A stretch of DNA of 64,000 nt from Jeotgalibacillus terrae (GTDB lineage: Bacteria > Bacillota > Bacilli > Bacillales > Jeotgalibacillaceae): contig NZ_JAFBDK010000017.1 in assembly GCF_016908195.1 (NCBI RefSeq), positions 1 to 64,000 of the forward strand, written 5' to 3'. Under the pieces are notes generated by a model, which was not told the origin of the DNA, did no database searches, and was given only the letters and a program-made list of their open reading frames with translations. Both the position numbers and the translations under genes were made by a program. This document shows, piece after piece, positions 52,045 to 63,071 of this stretch. Every line of letters begins with the position of its first letter. Position 1 is the stretch's first letter.

Positions 52045-53480
52045 AGGTATTGTTTACAGTTTCTGAATGTGCGCCATTTGCAAAATCAGGAGGCCTCGGC
52101 GATGTCGCCGGGGCTCTTCCTAAAGAGTTAATCAAACTCGGAGCTGATGTGCGGGTGATGCTGCCGAAGTACTCAACGATCTCAGAAGACCTTCTCCTAA
52201 AAGCAAAAAAGGTTAAAACGTTTTATGTAAATGTCGGTTGGAGAAGGCAGTACTGTGGAATTGAAACGCTAAAGCATGACGGCGTTACCTACTACCTGCT
52301 CGATAATGAATATTATTTCAAAAGAAATGCACTGTACGGGGATTTTGATGATGGAGAGCGCTTCGCTTTTTTCAGCAGAGCTGCACTTGATGCGCTGCCG
52401 CTCATTCCATTCAAACCTGATGTGATTCATGCGCATGACTGGCACACAGGAATGGTCCCTTTCCTTCTCGACCGGCAGTACAGAACTTATCCTTTTTATA
52501 AAAATATAAAAACGGTCTTTACGATCCATAACCTGCAATTTCAGGGGCTGTTCCCTGAAAGTGTGCTTGGTGACCTGCTGAACCTTGATCACCGCTATTT
52601 CACTTCAGGCGAACTGGAATTCTACGGTGCTGTCAGCTTTATGAAAGGTGCCCTGTTAAGTGCTAATGCGCTGACAACTGTAAGCCCTACTTATAAAGAT
52701 GAAATTCAGACCCCGTTCTTCGGTGAAAAACTTGATGGGCTGCTTCGCGACCAATCTTTTAAACTGAGCGGCATTTTGAATGGGATTGATACAGATGCCT
52801 ATCATCCTGAAAAAGATACGTATATTGAAAAAAACTATTCATTAAAAACGTTAAAAGATAAGAAGAAAAATAAAGCTGCGCTGCAAAAAGAATTTAACCT
52901 TCCTGTCTCTGACCATATTCCTGTTGTCGCCATGGTGACCAGGCTGACCGAGCAAAAAGGACTTTCCCTTGTTAAAAGGGTGATGCATGAGTTATTAAAT
53001 GAGCAAAACATGCAACTCATTGTCCTTGGAAGCGGCGATCCTGAATTTGAAAGCTACTTTAACTATTTAGCAGGTGCCTACCCTGAAAAAACCGGTGTCT
53101 ATATCGGATTCAGCGAAGCGCTCGCTCACCGGATCTATGCAGGAGCTGATTTCTTCTTAATGCCTTCAATGTTTGAACCGTGCGGACTCAGTCAGCTGAT
53201 TTCACTGCAGTACGGTACCATTCCGATTGCAAGGGAAACCGGCGGATTGAATGACACTGTACAGTCATGGCATGAAACTGAACATACAGGAAATGGTTTC
53301 ACATTCAGTGCTTATAATGCACATGATATGAAGCATACAGTTGAGCGTTCGCTTTCACATTACAGCAACAGGAAAGTCTGGCCGCTTCTTCAGAAAAACG
53401 CAATGTCAGGCGATTACAGCTGGGCAAAATCAGCTGAGGAATATTACAGCCTTTATGAGGGACTCCAGAGGAGGAAATAA
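52041..53480 (+). CDS. glgA: Glycogen synthase (ADP-glucose, GT5)
   Basis: A 479 aa GT-B enzyme that extends alpha-1,4 chains from ADP-glucose. The ADP-glucose motif KSGGLGDV begins at Lys15, HAHDWHTGMVP and the C-domain MVTRLTEQKGL are intact, and the retaining-GT glutamate lies in MPSMFEPCGLSQL. The length is typical. It overlaps glgD by 4 bp, and glgP follows after 3 bp. Confidence 0.96.
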   Translation: MKVLFTVSECAPFAKSGGLGDVAGALPKELIKLGADVRVMLPKYSTISEDLLLKAKKVKTFYVNVGWRRQYCGIETLKHDGVTYYLLDNEYYFKRNALYGDFDDGERFAFFSRAALDALPLIPFKPDVIHAHDWHTGMVPFLLDRQYRTYPFYKNIKTVFTIHNLQFQGLFPESVLGDLLNLDHRYFTSGELEFYGAVSFMKGALLSANALTTVSPTYKDEIQTPFFGEKLDGLLRDQSFKLSGILNGIDTDAYHPEKDTYIEKNYSLKTLKDKKKNKAALQKEFNLPVSDHIPVVAMVTRLTEQKGLSLVKRVMHELLNEQNMQLIVLGSGDPEFESYFNYLAGAYPEKTGVYIGFSEALAHRIYAGADFFLMPSMFEPCGLSQLISLQYGTIPIARETGGLNDTVQSWHETEHTGNGFTFSAYNAHDMKHTVERSLSHYSNRKVWPLLQKNAMSGDYSWAKSAEEYYSLYEGLQRRK

Positions 53481-53483
53481 TGC

Positions 53484-55871
53484 ATGTTTACAGATAAAAA
53501 AGCATTTAAGGCAGCCTTTTTACAACGGCTTGAACAATCAAGCGGTTTATCATTCGAACATTCAACTTTACAGCACCAATATCAGACACTCGGTATGATG
53601 GTGCGGGAACATGTCAGCACGAACTGGATTGCATCGAATGAAGAATCACGTAAAGGCGACCATAAGGAAGTCTATTATTTATCAATTGAGTTCCTTCTTG
53701 GCAGGCTGCTTGTAAGCTCCCTGGTGAATCTGGGTGTCAAAGACCTGGTTGAAGATGGCCTGTCTGACCTGGGTATCAACTTAAGTGAACTGGAAGAAGC
53801 TGAAGCTGATGCAGGCCTTGGTAACGGTGGCCTTGGCCGTCTGGCTGCATGTTTTCTTGATTCAATGGCTTCTTTGTCACTCGCAGGTCACGGACATGGA
53901 ATCCGATACAAGCATGGTTTGTTTGAACAGAAAATTGTAAACGGCTATCAGGTGGAACTTCCTGAACAATGGCTGAGAAATGGGAATGTATGGGAGATAA
54001 GGAAAGCCGATCTTGCTGTAGAAGTTCCTTATTGGGGCGAAGTCAAATGGACTGAAAAAAATGGCCGGATGATCTTTACCCATGAGAAAGCAGAAACGGT
54101 GCTTGCTGTCCCTTTTGATATGCCTGTTATCGGTTTTGATACAGAACGGGTGAATACGCTTCGTCTATGGGGCGCTGAACCTGCAAAACACTTCCCGCCA
54201 CACAAAGACTTTATGCAATATAAGCGGGATACTGAGCAGATTTCAGAGTTTCTTTATCCTGATGATATGTCAGATGAAGGAAAGATCCTCAGATTGAAAC
54301 AGCAGTATTTTCTGGTCAGATCGAGCCTTGAGAGTATTCTGCGTGACTATAAAGAAGACCATGATGATTTAACAGAACTTCATGAACACGTAGCGATTCA
54401 TATTAATGATACACACCCTGCCCTCGCAATCCCTGAATTAATGAGAATTCTAATGGATGAAGAAGGTATGGGCTGGGAAGAAGCCTGGAGCATTGTCACA
54501 GGAACCATCTCTTATACGAACCATACGATTTTATCAGAAGCGCTTGAAAAATGGTCAGTCGATTTATTCAGACCCCTCTTCCCGCGTATCTTCCTGATTA
54601 TTGAAGAGATCAACAGAAGATTTTGTGAAGATCTGTGGGAGGCTTATCCGGGTGACTGGGACCGCATCGAATCAATGGCTGTGATCGCACATGGATTTGT
54701 GAAAATGGCTCACCTCTCTATTGTCGGCAGCCACAGTATTAATGGCGTGGCGAGACTGCACACTGAAATTCTAAAAATGCGTGAGATGAAAAACTTCCAT
54801 GAATTTTACCCTGACCGTTTTAATAATAAAACGAATGGTATCACACATAGAAGATGGCTTCTGCAGGCAAATCCCGAACTGACAGCCTTAATCAATGAGA
54901 CAATCGGCACAGGATGGGTAAAGGATACTGAAAAGCTGAATGATCTTGTCAAGCACGCTGATGATGCTGCTTTTCAATATAAGATTGACCAGATTAAGCA
55001 CGATAAAAAGCGTATACTGGCTGATCTGATCCAGGAGAAAAACGGGATCCAAGTCAATCCAGATTCGATCTTTGATGTTCAAATTAAGAGACTTCATGCC
55101 TATAAAAGACAGCTGTTAAATATTATGCATGTGATGCACCTTTACAACAAAATGAAAGAGGATAGCTCATTTAAGCCCCATCCTCAAACGTTCATTTTCG
55201 GGGCAAAAGCTGCACCAGGCTACCATTACGCAAAAAAAGTGATCAAGCTGATTCACTCTGTTGCGAACCTGGTCAATTACGATCCGGTTTCCAAAGACTA
55301 CTTAACCGTCGTATTTCTGGAGAACTACAGAGTGTCACTGGCTGAAAAGATCATTCCGGCTACGAATATCAGCGAACAGATCTCGACTGCGAGTAAAGAA
55401 GCTTCAGGAACCGGAAATATGAAGTTCATGATGAATGGAGCATTGACACTTGGTACGCTTGATGGTGCCAACGTTGAGATCGAAGAACTGACAGGTCCTG
55501 AACACATCTTCATCTTCGGACTGACGGCTCAGGAAGTAATGAAATATGAAAAGCACGGTGGATATCATTCGTATGATTATTACCACGGTGATCCAAGAAT
55601 TAAGAAAATCATCGATCAGTTCACTTCCGGATTTTTCCCGGACACGTTCTATGATTTTGAGATGATCTCTGATTCACTGCTGATGGAAAATGATCAGTAT
55701 TTCCTATTAAAAGACTTTGATGCCTATGTACGTGCACAGGAAAAAGCAGCTGAAGCTTATCAGGATAAAAAACGCTGGCTGAATTCAAGTATTCATAACA
55801 TTGCCCGCTCCGGGTACTTCTCAAGCGACCGGACGATCAGGCAGTATGCGGATGAAATTTGGGGGTTGTAG
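53484..55871 (+). CDS. glgP: Glycogen phosphorylase
   Basis: A 795 aa GT35 enzyme that releases glucose-1-phosphate from glycogen. The pyridoxal-phosphate lysine lies in SGTGNMKFMMNGALTLG; DAGLGNGGLGRLAACFLDS, HINDTHPALAIPELMR and FDVQIKRLHAYKRQ are intact. GAGGAGGAA precedes the ATG at 53484. It is the last gene of the operon. Hairpin repeats of family B begin 3 bp after its stop codon and probably form the mRNA 3' end before the terminator at 56276. Confidence 0.96.
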   Translation: MFTDKKAFKAAFLQRLEQSSGLSFEHSTLQHQYQTLGMMVREHVSTNWIASNEESRKGDHKEVYYLSIEFLLGRLLVSSLVNLGVKDLVEDGLSDLGINLSELEEAEADAGLGNGGLGRLAACFLDSMASLSLAGHGHGIRYKHGLFEQKIVNGYQVELPEQWLRNGNVWEIRKADLAVEVPYWGEVKWTEKNGRMIFTHEKAETVLAVPFDMPVIGFDTERVNTLRLWGAEPAKHFPPHKDFMQYKRDTEQISEFLYPDDMSDEGKILRLKQQYFLVRSSLESILRDYKEDHDDLTELHEHVAIHINDTHPALAIPELMRILMDEEGMGWEEAWSIVTGTISYTNHTILSEALEKWSVDLFRPLFPRIFLIIEEINRRFCEDLWEAYPGDWDRIESMAVIAHGFVKMAHLSIVGSHSINGVARLHTEILKMREMKNFHEFYPDRFNNKTNGITHRRWLLQANPELTALINETIGTGWVKDTEKLNDLVKHADDAAFQYKIDQIKHDKKRILADLIQEKNGIQVNPDSIFDVQIKRLHAYKRQLLNIMHVMHLYNKMKEDSSFKPHPQTFIFGAKAAPGYHYAKKVIKLIHSVANLVNYDPVSKDYLTVVFLENYRVSLAEKIIPATNISEQISTASKEASGTGNMKFMMNGALTLGTLDGANVEIEELTGPEHIFIFGLTAQEVMKYEKHGGYHSYDYYHGDPRIKKIIDQFTSGFFPDTFYDFEMISDSLLMENDQYFLLKDFDAYVRAQEKAAEAYQDKKRWLNSSIHNIARSGYFSSDRTIRQYADEIWGL

Positions 55872-55873
55872 CA

Positions 55874-55996
55874 TGAAAAGCGGAAGGCGCTCGTTCAGCT
55901 CCGACAGGCATAAGATGCGGAGCGGAAAACGGGTGAACTTTCCCGTTTACCGATGCGTAGCTTATGACCCGAGGAGCTAGCGCCTGGAGCTGGATC
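55874..55996 (+). repeat. Hairpin repeat B, copy 2 (first of a tandem of three)
   Basis: Outer arms are GGCGCT/AGCGCC with inner GCATAAG/CTTATG. It is nearly identical to the copy at 16030. It begins just after the glgP stop and ends in GGAGCTGGATC. Confidence 0.88.
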
Positions 55997-56000
55997 TAAT

Positions 56001-56146
56001 GAAAAGCGGAGGCAGGCGTTTAGGGGCGTATGCGGTGGACTGAGGTGGATTGAGATAAAGGAAACACGGTGACGAAGTGAGCCGATGTTGACTTATCTTA
56101 AGGAACCGAGGGAACCGCACTAGCCCCTGCCTGCTGGAGCTGGATC
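56001..56146 (+). repeat. Hairpin repeat B-like unit with a different inner stem
   Basis: The outer ends (GAAAAGCGGAGGCAGGCG and GCCTGCTGGAGCTGGATC) belong to the same family. The interior is unlike the others, with TGCGGT/ACCGCA and TTGAGATAA/TTATCTTAA pairing. Confidence 0.8.
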
Positions 56147-56150
56147 TCGT

Positions 56151-56271
56151 GAAAAGCGGAGGCAGGCGTTTAGCTCCGACAGGTATAAGACGCGGAGCGG
56201 TAAACGGGCGAACTTTCCCGTTTACCGATGCGTGGCTTATGACCCGAGGAGCTGCCTGCTGGAGCTGGATC
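56151..56271 (+). repeat. Hairpin repeat B, copy 3
   Basis: It combines the AGGCAGG/CTGCCTGCT outer arms of the preceding unit with the GACGCGGAGCGG...CCCGTTTACC interior of copies 1 and 2. The bidirectional terminator follows within 5 bp. Confidence 0.85.
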
Positions 56272-56275
56272 TCAT

Positions 56276-56310
56276 AAAAAAGACTGAGACAAATTGTCTC
56301 AGTCTTTTTT
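56276..56310. terminator. Bidirectional intrinsic terminator
   Basis: A perfect 15-bp stem (AAAAAAGACTGAGAC and its complement) has a 5-nt loop. It separates the convergent glg operon and camS. Confidence 0.95.
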
Positions 56311-56340
56311 CATTGCTCTACAAACAGTAAGCCTTACAGC

Positions 56341-57555
56341 TTACTGCTCATAAATATGAACAAATGGTTCTGTATCTTCAGGTTCTTTAATAATCAATGC
56401 CTCAGGGCCGTTGATTGATGTGATACTCACTTCAATATCAAAGTATTCAGGGAACAAATCAATTAATCTGCCGGCAATATATTGTGTAAAGCCGACGATC
56501 TCTGACTTTCCGTAAAATTGTATCGGAATATCAATCTTAAGATGTGAGAGCTGATCCCCACGGTACAGTCCTGTTCCAATTACGCTATTAAAGTTCGGAA
56601 AGTACGTTTCAATATCCTGTTTGAAATTCAAAAATGCTGTTTCGTCATTCCGGTAGCTTTCACGTGCTTCTTCTGAAGGGAACAAAACATAATTCTCGTT
56701 CATTGCATTCCATTCGCCAAGCTCGCTACTGCCCGCTTCAGCAGTTGAATATCCGAAAAAGTTACCCGGAATAACGGTGCTTTTTGGTTCCTGCTTAAAC
56801 AGTGCGACAGTGACAGGCACATCAGCCAGCTCTGCTTTTTCAGGATCATTTGCTGCGATTTCACGGATTCTCGACACAACTTCAGCAGCGATCGCCTTTC
56901 CCTCTTCTTCAAGTCTGCTCTGAGGAATATTTTCTTCAAAGGTAGGACCATACGGATCTCCATCATTGTTGTAATAATACACAGAGTTCATTGCAAGCCC
57001 AATGACAATGCCGCCTAATCTGACTTTGGATTCATCTCCTGAAGATTTGACGAAATAGTTATGTTCAAGAATATGTGCGAGCAGAATCGGACTTCTTTCT
57101 GCACGTTCAGCACGTGATCCTTCGCCGTTATCCAGAGGATTTAATCCAATATTCTCTTCAGGCTCCATACCATACTCAGTAAGTTGTTCTTCAGTAAATT
57201 CACGATTCAGCCAGCTTGAGATTGTGTCACTCTCAAGAAATTGTCCCGCCTGAAAAAAATATTCTTCAGGTGAAAAATTCTGCTGTGCGACACGCATCAA
57301 TCCATTTTCAAACTCAGCAATATCATAATTTGTGTTCAGGTTATTAACAACCATCCCTCTTGAAGGGGAAGGTTCATATGGAAGTAGCGTACGGTAATAC
57401 TCATCAGAAATCTGGAAATTAGGGATAATCACCGTCTGCTCTTCACTGTCTTCTGGGGCATTTTCCTGCACGACTTCATCTTCCTGCTGAAAAGACGGCA
57501 TACAGCCGCTCATCAGCAATGCAGTACCCGTCGCAGCGGCTAACCATTTTTTCAT
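56341..57555 (-). CDS. camS: CamS-family sex pheromone-like lipoprotein (YerH)
   Basis: A 404 aa lipoprotein with lipobox LMSGC (Cys18). The exported CamS domain covers nearly all the rest (EYYRTLLPYEPSPSRGMV, SRAERSPILLAHILEHNYFV, FKQDIETYFPNFNSVIGTGLYRG). In enterococci and staphylococci the signal peptide of related lipoproteins is processed to a pheromone; here the cellular role is unknown. It lies 8 bp after ligA and is the last gene of pcrB-pcrA-ligA-camS, as in B. subtilis. Confidence 0.93.
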   Translation of the reverse strand: MKKWLAAATGTALLMSGCMPSFQQEDEVVQENAPEDSEEQTVIIPNFQISDEYYRTLLPYEPSPSRGMVVNNLNTNYDIAEFENGLMRVAQQNFSPEEYFFQAGQFLESDTISSWLNREFTEEQLTEYGMEPEENIGLNPLDNGEGSRAERAERSPILLAHILEHNYFVKSSGDESKVRLGGIVIGLAMNSVYYYNNDGDPYGPTFEENIPQSRLEEEGKAIAAEVVSRIREIAANDPEKAELADVPVTVALFKQEPKSTVIPGNFFGYSTAEAGSSELGEWNAMNENYVLFPSEEARESYRNDETAFLNFKQDIETYFPNFNSVIGTGLYRGDQLSHLKIDIPIQFYGKSEIVGFTQYIAGRLIDLFPEYFDIEVSITSINGPEALIIKEPEDTEPFVHIYEQ

Positions 57556-57563
57556 TTTAACTG

Positions 57564-59588
<2,025 letters not shown>

Positions 59589-61808
59589 TTAAGTGACTTT
59601 ATTCACAGGTGCGAATTTTGCCAGCAGTCTTTTCACGCCGGTTGGACTTGGAAATGCGATATCAAGCTCCATCGAATCGCCTTCTCCTTTTACACTGACT
59701 ACTGTTCCTGTACCCCACTTGCCATGCTGTGCTTTATCACCGACACTCCATCCCATATCACTGCCGCCTGTATTGCGCGCAGCCGGGCGCCTGACAGGTG
59801 CTTTTCTCGGGCTTGGTTTTGCAGGTGAGCCAAAGCTTCTGCCTGGAGAAACTGATTCTTTTTTCATTGGCTCTTCAAGCAGCTCTGCCGGGATTTCCGC
59901 GATAAAACGCGATACCGGATTCATATTTGTCCGGCCAAACAGCGTACGCATTTGTGCATTGGTAATAAACAGCTCTTCTTCTGCACGTGTAATGCCTACG
60001 TATGCCAGGCGTCTTTCTTCTTCCATTTCTGCTTCTTCCATCAGTGAACGGCTGTGCGGGAACACCCCTTCTTCAAGGCCCATTAAAAAGACCACGGGAT
60101 ATTCAAGCCCTTTTGCAGAGTGAAGTGTCATCAATGTAACAGCATCTGCAGGCGCATCATCCTTATCGAGCTGATCAATATCTGCAACAAGAGCAAGGTC
60201 CGTTAAGAAAGCAATCAGACTCTTATCATCACTTGCTTTTTCAAATTCTTTTGTCACAGATAAGAATTCATCAATATTCTCAAGACGGCTCTGGGCTTCA
60301 ATTGTTTTTTCCGCCTGAAGCGATTCACGATAACCGGACTTGTCAATAATATCTTCTACTAATTCCGTCACTGAAAGATACTCCTGCATTTGAGTAAAGT
60401 TCTTAATGAACTCACGAAATTCAAGAACCGTTTTAGCTGCTCTTCCGCTTAGTCCAATAAAATCCGCAAGTTCGAGTGCGTTGTACATAGACATCTCGTT
60501 ATCCCTTGCATAATTTGCAATTTTATCAAGAGAAGTCGAACCCACTCCGCGCTTTGGCACGTTGATGATTCTGATCAGACTGATATCATCATCAGGGTTC
60601 GCCACCAGACGAAGATAGGCAAGGATATCCTTGATTTCTTTTCTGTCATAGAACTTTGTCCCGCCGACAATTGTGTACTCAATATTTGATTTCATGAGTA
60701 CTTCCTCCATCACACGGGATTGCGCGTTGGTTCTGTACAGGATCGCAAAGTCAGATGGCTTTCTCTTACCGGAGCGGACCATTTCGTTAATCGTTCCGGC
60801 GACAAACTGTCCCTCTCCCTGCTCACTGTCAGCGCGGACATATGTGATCTTCTGTCCGCCCTTTTTATCCGTCCAGAGATTTTTCGCTTTCCGGTTCGGA
60901 TTGTTCTGGATGACAGCATTTGCTGCATCAAGTATTTTCTCAGTAGAACGATAATTTTGTTCAAGTAATATAACTGTAGCGTTCGGATAATCTTTTTCAA
61001 AGGACAGGATATTTGTAATATCCGCCCCTCTCCAGCGATAGATGGACTGATCGGAATCCCCGACAACACACAGATTTTTAAAGCGTGATGCCAGCTGTTT
61101 GACTAACATATACTGAGCACGGTTTGTATCCTGATACTCATCCACATGAATATATTGAAATTTGCGCTGGTAGGTCTCAAGCACTTCAGGTACACGCTCA
61201 AATAAGTGGATCGTCTGCATAATCAGATCGTCAAAATCAAGCGCCGAGTTTTTTCTCAGTCTCTTTTGGTACTCAGTGAATACTTCACTGATTGTCTGAT
61301 CATAGTAACTGCCCGCATCCTTAGCGTATTGTTCCGGTGTTGTCAGTTCATTTTTCGCTGAGCTGATTGCAGATAAAATTGCGCGTGGATCAAATTTTTT
61401 CGGATCCAGATTTTTGTCTTTTAAAATCCGTTTGATAACAGACTGCTGATCAGTTGAGTCAAGGATTGTAAAATTGCGGTTATATCCGATTCTGTCGATG
61501 TCTCTTCTTAAAATCCTCACACACATGGAGTGAAATGTTGAAATCCATACATCCTCAGCCGCTCCGCCAAGTATGTTTCCTACACGGTCTTTCATTTCAC
61601 GCGCAGCTTTGTTCGTAAAGGTAATCGCCAGAATGTTATATGGCGCTACTCCTTTTTCAATCATTAAATACGCGATCCGGTGTGTCAGTACTCTAGTCTT
61701 CCCTGAACCCGCTCCTGCCATAATCAGCAGAGGTCCATCTGTTGCTTTTATTGCTCTTGCCTGCTCCGGGTTCATTCCATTAAGCAGACGGTCTGTTAAA
61801 AATTGCAT
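59589..61808 (-). CDS. pcrA: ATP-dependent DNA helicase PcrA (UvrD/Rep type)
   Basis: A 739 aa superfamily 1A 3'-5' helicase, essential in B. subtilis and used in repair, replication restart and RNAP-linked processes. Walker A is AGAGSGKT (31-38), motif II is VDEYQDTN, motif III is [14 protein letters not shown], motif IV is QNYRST, and motif VI is [11 protein letters not shown]. The C-terminal tail ends in the Tudor-like RNAP-binding region ([17 protein letters not shown]). GAGGTGGTG precedes the ATG. Confidence 0.97.
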   Translation of the reverse strand: MQFLTDRLLNGMNPEQARAIKATDGPLLIMAGAGSGKTRVLTHRIAYLMIEKGVAPYNILAITFTNKAAREMKDRVGNILGGAAEDVWISTFHSMCVRILRRDIDRIGYNRNFTILDSTDQQSVIKRILKDKNLDPKKFDPRAILSAISSAKNELTTPEQYAKDAGSYYDQTISEVFTEYQKRLRKNSALDFDDLIMQTIHLFERVPEVLETYQRKFQYIHVDEYQDTNRAQYMLVKQLASRFKNLCVVGDSDQSIYRWRGADITNILSFEKDYPNATVILLEQNYRSTEKILDAANAVIQNNPNRKAKNLWTDKKGGQKITYVRADSEQGEGQFVAGTINEMVRSGKRKPSDFAILYRTNAQSRVMEEVLMKSNIEYTIVGGTKFYDRKEIKDILAYLRLVANPDDDISLIRIINVPKRGVGSTSLDKIANYARDNEMSMYNALELADFIGLSGRAAKTVLEFREFIKNFTQMQEYLSVTELVEDIIDKSGYRESLQAEKTIEAQSRLENIDEFLSVTKEFEKASDDKSLIAFLTDLALVADIDQLDKDDAPADAVTLMTLHSAKGLEYPVVFLMGLEEGVFPHSRSLMEEAEMEEERRLAYVGITRAEEELFITNAQMRTLFGRTNMNPVSRFIAEIPAELLEEPMKKESVSPGRSFGSPAKPSPRKAPVRRPAARNTGGSDMGWSVGDKAQHGKWGTGTVVSVKGEGDSMELDIAFPSPTGVKRLLAKFAPVNKVT

Positions 61809-61868
61809 TGTCGCACCACCTCGAACGTTTGTTCTTATTATAGACCGGAATTCAGTTACCGGACAACT

Positions 61869-62546
61869 TTAATCTAAAACTGTTTTCAACGCTTCTTTTA
61901 AATCATCATAAATAATGTTGCCAACTACTATAACATCTGCAAAAGCTGCCATTTCACGTGCATCTTTTTTGTTTTTGATGCCGCCTCCGTAAAATAAAAC
62001 CGTTTCACTTAACTCACTGCTTACTTTTTTCACAAGTGCAGGATCTCCATAGGTCCCGCTGTACTCCATATAAAAAACCGGAAGTGAAAACAGATGTTCA
62101 GCCATTCGTGCATATGCGATCACTTCTTCATCACTGATCGCTGCATCTGCTCCTGTAAGTGCTGCGGCCTTGCAGTCAGGATTCAGGATACAATAGCCTT
62201 CTGCGAGAATTTCTTCCCAGTTCATCAGATCTCCATGCTCTTTTACTGCTTCAAGATGCAGTCCTTTAAACCATTTCGGATCATTTGTATTCAACACGGT
62301 TGGGATAAAATATAAATCATAGCCTGGCGTGATTGCTTCAAGGGCAGATACTTCGAGTACACATGGAACTGTGTATCTGCGCACGCGCGCCATGAGATCT
62401 AATACATTTTCAAGTGTTACACCATCAGAACCGCCAACCATCACTGCATCTGTTCCAGATTCACAGATCTGCTCCAGGGCTTCATCTGATATTTCTTTAT
62501 TAGGGTCCAGTTTAAAAACATGTTTCCATTCCCGGACATCGTACAT
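61869..62546 (-). CDS. pcrB: Heptaprenylglyceryl phosphate synthase PcrB
   Basis: A 225 aa TIM-barrel prenyltransferase that joins heptaprenyl diphosphate to glycerol-1-phosphate. [14 protein letters not shown] at the N-terminus, [26 protein letters not shown] and [13 protein letters not shown] (phosphate-binding loop) are intact. It is the first gene of pcrB-pcrA-ligA-camS, 60 bp ahead of pcrA. GGAGGATTT precedes the ATG. Confidence 0.96.
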   Translation of the reverse strand: MYDVREWKHVFKLDPNKEISDEALEQICESGTDAVMVGGSDGVTLENVLDLMARVRRYTVPCVLEVSALEAITPGYDLYFIPTVLNTNDPKWFKGLHLEAVKEHGDLMNWEEILAEGYCILNPDCKAAALTGADAAISDEEVIAYARMAEHLFSLPVFYMEYSGTYGDPALVKKVSSELSETVLFYGGGIKNKKDAREMAAFADVIVVGNIIYDDLKEALKTVLD

Positions 62547-62642
62547 GCCAAATCCTCCATTCGAACACTCATTATCCGTCCTATTATAGCACCGAAAAAC
62601 GGTCTCTAAAAGAGAAGTGGGCAGGAAGTTCTGAACGAATCA

Positions 62643-62669
62643 AAAAGCCCCCTGATTTCAGGAGGCTTT
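62643..62669 (-). terminator. Intrinsic terminator of yerC
   Basis: AAAAGCC-CCTG / CAGG-GGCTTT around a short loop, with TTTTTG on the minus-strand exit side, lies just past the stop at 62678. Confidence 0.85.
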
Positions 62670-62677
62670 GAGCTGAC

Positions 62678-62995
62678 TTATTCTTTCTCTTGTCCGCTGT
62701 CATCACTCTGATGAACGCGTTCGAGTACCATTGCGTAAGTGTCATTACCGTAATTCAGGCAGCGTTTGACACGTGAGATGGTTGCGGTGCTTGCACCTGT
62801 TTGTGTTTCTATTTTATGATAGGTATTTCCATCACGCAGCATTCTGGCTACTTCTAGGCGCTGAGCAAGAGATTGTATTTCATTTATTGTGCACAAGTCA
62901 TCAAAGAATCGGTAGGCTTCGTCTTTGTCTTTAAGTGAAAGGACGGCTTCGCATAGCTGGTCCAGTTCCTTCCCTCTTAATTTATCGATTTGCAT
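62678..62995 (-). CDS. yerC: YerC/YecD family TrpR-related protein
   Basis: A 105 aa DNA-binding protein of the TrpR-like family. The helix-turn-helix is in SLAQRLEVARMLRDGNTYHKIETQTGASTATISRVKRCL (about 41-80). The tail is acidic. Regulatory targets are unknown. AAAAGGAGC lies about 13 nt upstream of the ATG, a rather long spacing. In B. subtilis yerB separates it from yerA; here it follows yerA directly. Confidence 0.93.
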   Translation of the reverse strand: MQIDKLRGKELDQLCEAVLSLKDKDEAYRFFDDLCTINEIQSLAQRLEVARMLRDGNTYHKIETQTGASTATISRVKRCLNYGNDTYAMVLERVHQSDDSGQEKE

Positions 62996-63071
62996 CAGAC
63001 AGATACAGCTCCTTTTAAAAGTATTGCAAGAGCAAACGTGTGCTCAGCTGAAATTAGGACTCTTTTACATT

